The notes beneath the pieces were generated by a model, which saw only the letters and a program-made list of their open reading frames with translations, was not told the origin of the DNA and searched no databases. From assembly GCF_020907275.1 (NCBI RefSeq), contig NZ_JAJJWI010000001.1, positions 176,151 through 240,150 of the forward strand: DNA of 64,000 bases. The letters are read 5' to 3'. The stretch's first letter is position 1, and the number at the start of each line of letters is the position of its first letter. This DNA is from Pontibacter silvestris (GTDB lineage: Bacteria > Bacteroidota > Bacteroidia > Cytophagales > Hymenobacteraceae). A program made the translations under genes and the position numbers. Of this stretch, positions 56,905 through 64,000 are shown in pieces.

Positions 56905-57997
56905 AATAAGACATGTATTAGGGATATCAGGGGGTAAGGATAGCGCAGCTTTAGCTATTTATATGAAAGATAAGTACCCTAACCTTGATATAGAGTACTA
57001 CACAAGTGATACAGGTAAAGAGCTTGATGAAACATATCAGTTGATTGAGAATCTAAAAATATATCTGGGTAAACCAATTCAAATATTAAAGGGTGCAGAA
57101 GGAAGTCATTTAGATCCTTTCGACCATTTTTTGCAATCGTACGGTGGTTATTTACCTTCGTCTATGTCGCGTTGGTGTACGAAGAAGCTTAAGCTGGAGC
57201 CTTTTGAGAAGTATGTTGGAGAAGATCTTGTAGTTTCTTATGTAGGAATTCGTGGTGACGAAGATCGTGAGGGGTATATTTCAAGACGTACAAATATCCA
57301 GTCGATTTTCCCTTATCGCCAAAATATTTGGAGTGAAGATGTTGTATTAAAATTCTTAAATTTTGATTTAGAGAAAGCTGTTGCACTTACTGATACTGTA
57401 TATTTAGGAAAGAAAAAGGCTGATTTCATAGATGTCCTTGCAAAAGAGGTTACTCCTAAATACAATCAACAAAGTAAGCTTTCAGAATTACTTAATCAGG
57501 GAGTTAAGGAGACAAATTATCTCATATTTGAATTCTTAAAAACAACTAGTTACCCTTTAGCAAAGGAAAGCGATTTTCCTCTGCTTGATAATGAAGATGT
57601 GATAGTACGTGATGATGTCTTCAGAATTTTAGAAGAAAGTGGTGTAGGTGTGCCATCGTACTATAAAAAAGTAGATTTCGAAGAAGGAGGCAAAAAAGGG
57701 CAATATTCTCGTAGTCGCTCTGGCTGTTATTTCTGTTTCTTTCAGCAAAAAATTGAATGGGTTTGGCTTTATGAGCAGCATCCAGAGCTATATCAAAAAG
57801 CAGTAGAGTATGAGAAGGATGGCTATAATTGGAACCAAAAAGAAAGTCTTTCAGAGTTGATTAGGCCAGAAAGAATAAAACAAATAAAGGAAGATTACAT
57901 CAAACGTCAAGAGCAAGCTACACCAATTAAATCACAGTACCTTTTAGATATTTTGGATGATTCTGAAGGTGAAGGTTGTGCAGCTTGTTTCATTTAA
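56897..57997 (+). CDS. sspD: PAPS reductase/DndC-family protein, SspD-like
   Basis: This 366-residue ATP-pyrophosphatase activates DNA for sulfur transfer in phosphorothioation systems. The PP-loop is SGGKDSAALA (residues 11-20). Cysteines that could carry an Fe-S cluster are Cys94 in SRWCTKK, Cys277 and Cys280 in SGCYFCFFQQ, and Cys361 and Cys364 in GEGCAACFI at the end. VGIRGDEDREGYISRR follows the family. DndC is the closest well-known relative; the partners DUF4007 and the large NTPase point to the Ssp rather than the Dnd type. Confidence 0.84.
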   Translation: MAKIRHVLGISGGKDSAALAIYMKDKYPNLDIEYYTSDTGKELDETYQLIENLKIYLGKPIQILKGAEGSHLDPFDHFLQSYGGYLPSSMSRWCTKKLKLEPFEKYVGEDLVVSYVGIRGDEDREGYISRRTNIQSIFPYRQNIWSEDVVLKFLNFDLEKAVALTDTVYLGKKKADFIDVLAKEVTPKYNQQSKLSELLNQGVKETNYLIFEFLKTTSYPLAKESDFPLLDNEDVIVRDDVFRILEESGVGVPSYYKKVDFEEGGKKGQYSRSRSGCYFCFFQQKIEWVWLYEQHPELYQKAVEYEKDGYNWNQKESLSELIRPERIKQIKEDYIKRQEQATPIKSQYLLDILDDSEGEGCAACFI

Positions 57998-58053
57998 TTT
58001 ATAGTTAGATGCAATTTATCATAGATGTAGTTCATGTACAATAAGGTAACAAA

Positions 58054-59145
58054 ATGAAATATTTTACTACAGAATGGACGATAGAAGAACTCATTGAGAA
58101 ACACCAACAAAAAAAGTTGGTATTGAGTCCACCTTATCAAAGAAATTTTATTTGGTCAAAAAAAGATCAAGATGATTTAATTAGATCAATTTTATTAGGC
58201 TATCCTTTACCTAATCTTTTTATGTACGAAATTAGTACCGATAAACTAGAGGTGGTCGATGGACAACAAAGAATTCGCACTATTTTAGGTTATTTTGGCT
58301 CTAATTATTTTTCTAAGCAGCTAAACGCTGAAGAACAAGAACAAGAGAAAGCATTCTACAAATACAAACTTACAGTTACAATCATTTCTGATATATCAGA
58401 ACATGAATCTATCGAAGATTTTTATGCTAAGGTCAATAAAACTGGCCTTAAAATGAACAAACCTGAGCTTAATAAGGCAGAGTTTTATGAAACGAAATAT
58501 TTGAGTTTAAATGAAGAGTTAGCTAGTAATTCAACCTTCAAAGGTTTAAACTTGTTTACAGAAACAGCATCAAACAGAATGAATGATGTTGACTTAGTTT
58601 CAGAATTGACTGCATATTTGCTTAAGAATGAGCTTTATGATAAAAAAGATGCTGTTGATCATTATTATGAAAAAGATATAACGGAAGAGCAGTATAACAC
58701 GACTAAGGAAAAATTTGCAGAGACTATAAAGATAATAGCTAGCTTCAATGATATTTGTAAGCTTAATAAAACGAGATTTAGACAAAGGAATGACTTTTTT
58801 ACTTTATTTAATTTTATACATGAAAATAGAACTTTAAGCCTAGAAGCCTTCACGTATTTATATTCAGTTCTCTTAGAACTTGCTCCTAAAGTTTCTCCAT
58901 CTGCAAGCACTTGCCCCCCACTTAGAGAGTATGCTAGAAATTGCGTAACTCAATCAAATTCAAAAGATGCAAGAAAAAACCGTTTAAGAATAGTATCAGA
59001 AATTTTATTAGGTGACAATGGTGACATTAGCAAAACACAAAAGGATATAATAGATTTTTTTGAGCTAACAAAGAACAGTGTTGTAAATAAGTATGACCTC
59101 TGTGTTTTCGACATTGATAAACTCAAAGTTATTAATGAACAATAA
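58054..59145 (+). CDS. DUF262-only protein, SspE-like sensor without visible nuclease
   Basis: This 363-residue protein starts with a DUF262 (ParB-like) domain: LSPPYQRNFIWSKKDQDDLI (residues 24-43), LLGYPLPNLFMYE and the nucleotide motif VVDGQQRIRTI (Asp69-Arg73). In SspE this domain senses phosphorothioate and hydrolyses GTP, followed by a DUF1524 HNH nuclease. Here the C-terminal half has no HNH pattern that I can see; it is helical and ends LCVFDIDKLKVINEQ. So it may sense modified DNA but need another protein as effector. It sits 56 bases after sspD and 12 bases before a kinase gene. Confidence 0.75.
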   Translation: MKYFTTEWTIEELIEKHQQKKLVLSPPYQRNFIWSKKDQDDLIRSILLGYPLPNLFMYEISTDKLEVVDGQQRIRTILGYFGSNYFSKQLNAEEQEQEKAFYKYKLTVTIISDISEHESIEDFYAKVNKTGLKMNKPELNKAEFYETKYLSLNEELASNSTFKGLNLFTETASNRMNDVDLVSELTAYLLKNELYDKKDAVDHYYEKDITEEQYNTTKEKFAETIKIIASFNDICKLNKTRFRQRNDFFTLFNFIHENRTLSLEAFTYLYSVLLELAPKVSPSASTCPPLREYARNCVTQSNSKDARKNRLRIVSEILLGDNGDISKTQKDIIDFFELTKNSVVNKYDLCVFDIDKLKVINEQ

Positions 59146-59157
59146 TTTAATCTTCCT

Positions 59158-60108
59158 ATGTCAACTATAGTAACATCACAAGATTTACATTTTGAAGGTA
59201 GGCAGATAATATTATCAGATGATGTCTATGAAAATTATATAGCGCTCGAAGGCGTAGATTATGAGTTACAATACCTTAATTTAACCTCTCCAGGTAATAA
59301 AGGTGGTCATTCTAATGTATTCTTATTACTTGATCCTGACATTAGAGAAGTTGATGAGTATACACTAGTTTTAAAAGTATGTAATTATCCTATTGAAGAG
59401 AAGAGAGATTCTATTCTGCGCAAAAGATTTTTACGGGAAATTGCTGCTCTAAAGAAAGCTAAGTCGGCTAAGTCTAGAGGAGTTATTCAAATACACTCAT
59501 CTGGTACTATAATAATTGATACAAAATCCTATCATTACTATACCATGGAATATGCAAGTAATGATTTAACTAATCATCTATCAGAAAACGAGATAGGAAC
59601 ACAACAAAAGATCGTTCTCTGTAAAGAAATACTCCGTGGTATAGAGGATTTGCATAAAATTGGAATTTACCATCGTGACATCAAACATGACAACATGTTA
59701 ATTTGTGGGGGGCAATGTAAAGTAGGGGATTTAGGTTTGATTAGGCATAGAGAGAATGATACTCTTAATGAATATGGTAATAGGATTGGAGCATTTGGGT
59801 GGGAATCACCTGAGGTGATGAATAAATATTATGCTGAAAGGAAAAAGAAAACTTCTAATTATCAAGAATCCTCAAATTCTTTGATAGATGAAAAATCTGA
59901 TGTTTTCCAACTAGGAAAATTATTCTGGTATATTTTTGTTGGGAGGATTCCAGTTGGGCAACTAGATCTATCAGATTTTTTGTTGGATGATCATGATTTA
60001 TTTAATCTCCTTCGAGGGATGCTACTTCAGTCTAAAGAAAATCGCTTAGACCTACCAACTGTTAAAAAGCAATTGGAACCAATAGCCCAAAGATACTATG
60101 CTGCATAG
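59158..60108 (+). CDS. Hanks-type protein kinase in the defence island
   Basis: This 316-residue soluble kinase has every core motif in order. The glycine-rich loop is around GNKGGHSNVFLL (47-58), the VAIK lysine is Lys73 in LVLKVCNY and the helix-C Glu is in RFLREIAAL. The catalytic loop is YHRDIKHDNML (His172-Arg173-Asp174, Asn179), followed by VGDLGLIRH (DLG instead of DFG) and GWESPEVM for APE. It has no membrane segment or extra domain. It is the last gene of the plus-strand operon, 12 bases after the DUF262 gene, so it is part of the system. Kinases occur in other defence systems (for example BREX PglW), but I know of none in standard Ssp loci. Confidence 0.85.
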   Translation: MSTIVTSQDLHFEGRQIILSDDVYENYIALEGVDYELQYLNLTSPGNKGGHSNVFLLLDPDIREVDEYTLVLKVCNYPIEEKRDSILRKRFLREIAALKKAKSAKSRGVIQIHSSGTIIIDTKSYHYYTMEYASNDLTNHLSENEIGTQQKIVLCKEILRGIEDLHKIGIYHRDIKHDNMLICGGQCKVGDLGLIRHRENDTLNEYGNRIGAFGWESPEVMNKYYAERKKKTSNYQESSNSLIDEKSDVFQLGKLFWYIFVGRIPVGQLDLSDFLLDDHDLFNLLRGMLLQSKENRLDLPTVKKQLEPIAQRYYAA

Positions 60109-60189
60109 ATAGGTTTTATTAGATTATACTATTCTTTTGCATAATTACTTCCCATAGTATTGATACAGTAGAATCGTATTTTCAGTTTT

Positions 60190-60236
60190 ATTACCCCCTA
60201 TTAATATTATGTTGAGTAGTACTAATAGGGGGTAAT
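60190..60236. terminator. bidirectional terminator between the two island operons
   Basis: ATTACCCCCTATTA (60190-60203) pairs perfectly with TAATAGGGGGTAAT (60223-60236). It separates the plus-strand modification operon from the convergent helicase/SMC operon. Confidence 0.88.
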
Positions 60237-60248
60237 ATTTCAAGAAGC

Positions 60249-60743
60249 TTATTGCTCCAAAAAATCAAGAAAACAATTTTCATTTTGCAAAAAGAATGCA
60301 GGATCTGCATCCCTCTTTGCTCTAATCATATCAAAGCCACCATTAGCATAGCTTTCTAAAATGGACTTCATTTCAGTAAGCTTCTTTTCGATTTCCTTTT
60401 CTTCTAAGTTTTCAAGTTCGTTAAAGTCAATATCTGATTTAGCAAGAACAGCCATGATAACAAAATCTGTAATTTCCATTGGCTGCCAAGAACGCATTTC
60501 TATAAACTTCTTCTTTTCTGTTCCATAAGAAATGGGTAGAGAATAGTTTGTTTTAAGCCCTAGCAACGCAGCATACATATATATTTCATACTTCGTAGAG
60601 AAGTATTTGCCTTTAGTCCATTTATCAGCTTCTGTAGACGTACCCATCTTGCCACCTTGCTCTAAGGTGAAGTCTAATATTATCTCTTCAAAAGAGGCAT
60701 CATATTCTGGCGCTCTATCTTTTATTCGCTTCAGAAACTCCAT
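60249..60743 (-). CDS. 164-residue protein of the helicase/SMC operon
   Basis: I do not recognise a family. The protein is soluble and charged, with helices such as LENLEEKEIEKKLTEMKSIL and aromatic positions in TKGKYFSTKYEIYMYAALLG. It starts one base after the SMC-like ATPase gene stop, so it must be translated with it. Position as the last gene after a helicase, a small protein and an SMC-like ATPase suggests a subunit of that complex, possibly matching the smallest member of the SspFGH module. This is inference from position alone. Confidence 0.7.
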   Translation of the reverse strand: MEFLKRIKDRAPEYDASFEEIILDFTLEQGGKMGTSTEADKWTKGKYFSTKYEIYMYAALLGLKTNYSLPISYGTEKKKFIEMRSWQPMEITDFVIMAVLAKSDIDFNELENLEEKEIEKKLTEMKSILESYANGGFDMIRAKRDADPAFFLQNENCFLDFLEQ

Positions 60744-60744
60744 T

Positions 60745-62931
60745 TTAATTTAATGCTTTGATGTTTGTTGTTAAGCTTTCGCGATTTGATCGCTCTGTTT
60801 CAGGTATAGATGGAGTAATCATATAAACTCTTCCAACTGTAATTTCAGGGTTATTTAAAAGTTCATTTCTTAGGTTCTCATTCCTGTAAAACTCTTTGCT
60901 CATAATAATGCTTTGCCTATAAACTTTGCTGACTGTTTTACAGAATCCAATGGTGTAATCTTCACCAAAAACGGACATTGGAGCATCAGTAATTAACGTG
61001 TATAAATCTGTTGCCCTGCTCCCCTGTCTAGCAGATATGATAGCCATTATAGTGGCTAATTTGATAAGAATAATGTTACCAGTATTTAACTGGAGGAGAA
61101 CGTTACCATCACTGTCGACAAGTTCTGGCATAAAGTTACCATTACTTAACTCTTTCAACTTAATGATGCCCCTAGCAGATAAATTGCTTTGAGTCATATC
61201 ATTATAATGGTGATTCGCTTCAACCTCTAGCATCTTGACTAACTGACTGAATACTCTATTTCTGGTAGCTGTTGCTACATGTTCGAAATCCTTCAAAACC
61301 TCAACCTTACTAAGTAAAGATCTAGGAATCTCTCCTGTTACTAGAGAATTAAGTTGCTCATCAATAGTCTTTAGCTTCTCATGATTGTTTCTGATTTTGT
61401 TTTCTAAATCAGAAACTTGTCTTTGATAGCTCTTAGCGTAGTCGTTTTGAATAGTGTAACTACTAAGCAAGTCTTTAGCTTCGTTTATACCTATACCAGA
61501 TTCAGAAATAAGATTCTGAATCTGGCTTTCAATTGCTACTAATTCTGTATGTAAATTTTTTCTCTTATTGTTAATTCTTCTTTGACGTTTAAATGTATCT
61601 GCAATATCCTTATCAACATTGCCAATACTGTATTGCAGCCCTAAGCCATTTTGATATAGCTTCTTAAAGTCTCCACTAAAATTATGTGTACTAATATCTT
61701 CAGGACTGAGTGTTTGTAGTTTAGCAGTTTGTCTTGTAAGTAATTCATTGATCTTATTCCAGGCTTCGGATCCTTTTTTTGCCTCTCTGTCACAAACAAG
61801 GCAATGTTCATCTTCCAACATCCTCTCTACATAAATAGGCTCAGGCACATCGATAGGTAGCCGCGTTTGTAATTCAGCCAAAACAGCGTTTTCTGCATCA
61901 ATTCTAGCCTGTAATTCAGCTTTCTTCTTCAGCTTGTTGAAATCATAGTCTGAATACTTTTTGCTATAATCTTCAAATAAATGTTCACATCCCTTCAATA
62001 CCCATTTATTGGTAAACATTTTCTTATGAAGCGAAGTATGTTCTTGGTCAAGCTCAGCAATAACTTCTAATAGCTGTTTTTCAATATTCTTCCTCTTCTC
62101 CTCTAACTGTCGTATCTTTTGAGCCTCTTCTAGCTTGTTGATAAGTAATTCTGAATTTTCTTCAGCTTTAGCTAAGCTATCTTTTAATTGTAACTCTTGA
62201 ACCTGTAATCCCTTAGTCCGCTCGATTAGGGTTTGCCTATCTAACTCAAGCTGTTCACTCTTTCCTTTATCTTTACTTAAGGATCGAACTTTTCTGTTTA
62301 ATTCAGCAGCTGCATTATCGTTAAGGCTGGTTGCCAACTCTTTGATGTCATCAAATCTACTTATGTTAGAAAGTACATTGATAGCCTGTGTTAACGTGTC
62401 TTGCTTATTAAAATCAATAATAGACTCAACCTGCTCCCCCTGAAACCACATATATGGTTTAATGTTTTCTGGAAGTATAAGGTTTTTGATTTGATCAATT
62501 TGAAAAGGATCATCTACTTCTCTAGCATTCAAATAGGCTAGATCTTTCTTATAGATAGTTTGCAGGCTATCCTTATCTTCTCTAATTTCATCGCCATTCT
62601 TGTGAATTTTGTAAGACCTTTCGATTATATAAACACTGTCTTTAATTTGATCGTGAAAAGTAAGCTTAACATATGTAGTAACTGAACCATCAACGACTTC
62701 TTTACAAGCTTTATCAGAAACTATCAACCTTTTAAGATGACTTGTCTGCCTAAATTCTTTTTTTGAAGTATCGAAGCATCTATCGTACATGACCCAGTAA
62801 AATGCGTCATAAAGTTTAGATTTTCCATAACCATTGTCTCCTATGATAACATTTATGCCCTCGGTAAAGACAAACTTGTTTTCACCGTAGTAACACATAA
62901 AGTTATTCAACTCAATACTCTGTAAAATCAT
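60745..62931 (-). CDS. Rad50/SMC-like ATPase with CxxC hook
   Basis: This 728-residue protein has a head domain split by a coiled coil. The N-terminal Walker A is IIGDNGYGKSKLYDAFYWVM (residues 29-48) after the strand FMCYYGENKF. PYMWFQGEQVESIIDFN resembles DndD-type segments. Long coiled coils run from about 200 to 350 and 430 to 560, with a CxxC at the turn (Cys377, Cys380 in DEHCLVCDREAKKG), a possible zinc hook. The C-terminal head includes NGNFMPELVDSDG and TLITDAPMSVFGEDYT (Walker B/D-loop region). It looks like the ATPase of a DNA-processing complex and is a distant DndD relative rather than DndD itself. Confidence 0.82.
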   Translation of the reverse strand: MILQSIELNNFMCYYGENKFVFTEGINVIIGDNGYGKSKLYDAFYWVMYDRCFDTSKKEFRQTSHLKRLIVSDKACKEVVDGSVTTYVKLTFHDQIKDSVYIIERSYKIHKNGDEIREDKDSLQTIYKKDLAYLNAREVDDPFQIDQIKNLILPENIKPYMWFQGEQVESIIDFNKQDTLTQAINVLSNISRFDDIKELATSLNDNAAAELNRKVRSLSKDKGKSEQLELDRQTLIERTKGLQVQELQLKDSLAKAEENSELLINKLEEAQKIRQLEEKRKNIEKQLLEVIAELDQEHTSLHKKMFTNKWVLKGCEHLFEDYSKKYSDYDFNKLKKKAELQARIDAENAVLAELQTRLPIDVPEPIYVERMLEDEHCLVCDREAKKGSEAWNKINELLTRQTAKLQTLSPEDISTHNFSGDFKKLYQNGLGLQYSIGNVDKDIADTFKRQRRINNKRKNLHTELVAIESQIQNLISESGIGINEAKDLLSSYTIQNDYAKSYQRQVSDLENKIRNNHEKLKTIDEQLNSLVTGEIPRSLLSKVEVLKDFEHVATATRNRVFSQLVKMLEVEANHHYNDMTQSNLSARGIIKLKELSNGNFMPELVDSDGNVLLQLNTGNIILIKLATIMAIISARQGSRATDLYTLITDAPMSVFGEDYTIGFCKTVSKVYRQSIIMSKEFYRNENLRNELLNNPEITVGRVYMITPSIPETERSNRESLTTNIKALN

Positions 62932-62936
62932 AAATG

Positions 62937-63146
62937 CTATCCCAAAAGTTGATTTATTTTTCTTGCTGTAACTGTTTTTGATTCTTTCGAAACCTCACCT
63001 TCGATGGCAATTTTAATCACTTTAATAAAGTCGTTATTCTTGTCATCACTCCATCTTATCTTATCTGCCTCTCCAGGCTTCAGGATACATTGTTCAATGA
63101 ATAATGGATCTGCTAAAAAAGACCTCAGTACTTCCTCTTTTGTCAT
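62937..63146 (-). CDS. 69-residue protein between helicase and SMC genes
   Basis: This small soluble protein (MTKEEVLRSFLADPLFIEQC, then acidic and basic stretches and TARKINQLLG) starts within the ATGA overlap with the helicase gene stop and ends 5 bases before the SMC gene. I recognise no family. The tight coupling on both sides suggests it is a real subunit or adaptor of the same complex. Confidence 0.65.
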   Translation of the reverse strand: MTKEEVLRSFLADPLFIEQCILKPGEADKIRWSDDKNNDFIKVIKIAIEGEVSKESKTVTARKINQLLG

Positions 63147-64000
63147 GATGCTTTTAATTCTGCAAAAATGGTATAAATATTTAGATCATAGTGCTCACAT
63201 ATTTTTTTGAGCACTTCTTCTGTTTCGTAAGGGTTTAAGGATAGAGAGGCAAAATACATTACTCTTTCTAGCTCTTTTTTTACAAGGCTCCTTTCTACTC
63301 TAAAAGTATCCGATGTATTGCCAGATGTAATACTTGGGATTACTACTAAATCATGAATAACTGCATAATCCTTATCTCGGTGTCTTCTAAGAATACGACC
63401 TCTTCTTTGAATAAACTGCCGTGGATTTCCTGTACTTGAACAAAAGATGGCGTGTTCTGCTCTTGGAATGTCTACTCCTTCATCTAAACATTTCATAGAA
63501 GCAACTACATGTATTTTACCTTCTTTGAACTGCTCAAGAATTTCATTCCTATCTGCCATTCCACTAATAAACTGATTAACCATAAGAGAGTCATCAATTT
63601 TAGCTATCTCTCTGGTATACATTTTTATAATCTGAACATCTTCATCACTGCCAGTATCTGCTTCATAGATATCCTCCTTGCTGCCTTCTGGAACATACAC
63701 AAAAGTAAATTTTAGGCTTTTCTCTTTTGAAAATCTTTCTTTTAGTATGCTTGTTGTTAAGTCAAGCTTATTGTCTGCTTTATGAACAATTCTTTTGCGC
63801 TGTAAAAGCAGTTTCTCCACTATATCATTTGACTCTAAAACTCCCTTATCAGCACTATAGAACTTTGCTAATTTTTTAGTTATTTCAATATATTTTTCCA
63901 TTTCATCCTTTGTTAATTTCACAAGATGAGGATGGTAAAAATATTTGCAGAGTATACCTTCATCAATAGCTCTCTCCATTGTAAACGAATAGGTGAAAGG
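63143..64000 (-). CDS. SF2 DEAD/DEAH-type helicase (5' part outside window)
   Basis: The C-terminal RecA-like domain of a superfamily 2 helicase is present: KIHVVASMKCLDEGVDIPRA (motif V region) and GNPRQFIQRRGRILRRHRDK (motif VI). The frame stays open to the right edge with PFTYSFTMERAIDEGILCKY, which follows the usual SAT-P segment (motif III). The Walker motifs must therefore lie beyond the window, and the Met at 63979 is not the true start. It is the first visible gene of the minus-strand operon. Similar helicases act as the DNA-damaging or translocating component in phosphorothioation-linked restriction. Confidence 0.82.
   Translation of the reverse strand, partial: PFTYSFTMERAIDEGILCKYFYHPHLVKLTKDEMEKYIEITKKLAKFYSADKGVLESNDIVEKLLLQRKRIVHKADNKLDLTTSILKERFSKEKSLKFTFVYVPEGSKEDIYEADTGSDEDVQIIKMYTREIAKIDDSLMVNQFISGMADRNEILEQFKEGKIHVVASMKCLDEGVDIPRAEHAIFCSSTGNPRQFIQRRGRILRRHRDKDYAVIHDLVVIPSITSGNTSDTFRVERSLVKKELERVMYFASLSLNPYETEEVLKKICEHYDLNIYTIFAELKAS

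Noticed and set aside
60745..62931. Calling the SMC-like ATPase DndD
   Set aside because: The start of the protein, the CxxC hook and the lack of dndB, dndC and dndE in the same operon fit a different SMC-type family; DndD is only a distant relative.

Overview
The window looks like a chromosome segment from a Bacteroidota member of the Cytophagales, probably Hymenobacteraceae and Pontibacter-like. The support is a giant secreted protein with a type IX secretion C-terminal domain, several TAnnTTTG promoter elements, and family content such as DUF4184, YwqK repeats, a Bat-type VWA/TPR pair and a queuosine-precursor transporter. The genus is inferred from gene content, not from any marker gene.

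Positions 1-23,000 are ordinary core and housekeeping genes: an M23 peptidase (cut by the left edge, TTG start), an FAH-family hydrolase, an M48 lipoprotein protease, a DEDDh exonuclease, mpl, dnaB, a nitroreductase, a phosphohexomutase, YdeI and DUF4184 proteins, an M19 dipeptidase, an amidase, trpS, an NlpE-like protein, an EamA transporter, yhhQ, an RBBP9-like hydrolase, and the rnz-STAS-purC run. Strong hairpin terminators separate most convergent genes.

Positions 23,500-42,000 are amino-acid and cofactor biosynthesis. A SAM-I (S-box) riboswitch and a 46-codon leader ORF ending in Met/Cys codons precede metY-metX. A lipoprotein made only of subtilisin-prodomain-like modules follows. Next come the lysC-lysA pair, the 1487-residue T9SS cargo protein, and a biotin operon (bioB-bioF-bioD-bioA plus a KAS II-like condensing enzyme). 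A decayed amidase gene lies upstream of bioB.

Positions 42,000-51,300 hold miscellaneous genes: a MaoC hydratase, a YwqK-repeat protein, a thiolase, a truncated S9 peptidase remnant, a hotdog thioesterase beside a stand-alone H-NOX heme sensor, and a BatB/BatC-like pair.

At 51,596-52,185 three intact tRNA genes (Ser-GCU, Pro-UGG, Arg-UCU) are followed by a decayed tRNA-Met-like sequence. After this boundary the DNA becomes visibly richer in A/T and a defence island begins. Plus-strand genes are sspB-like (DUF4007), sspC-like (large P-loop NTPase), sspD-like (PAPS-reductase/DndC family), a DUF262-only protein and a Hanks-type protein kinase. Convergent to them, beyond a bidirectional terminator, is an operon of an SF2 helicase (cut by the right edge), a 69-residue protein, a Rad50/SMC-like ATPase with a CxxC hook and a 164-residue protein. 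I read this as a single-strand DNA phosphorothioation (Ssp-type) anti-phage system. It would pair an SspBCD modification module with an SspE-like sensor that lacks a visible nuclease domain, a kinase, and an SspFGH-like helicase/SMC block. No cysteine desulfurase (SspA) is present in the window.
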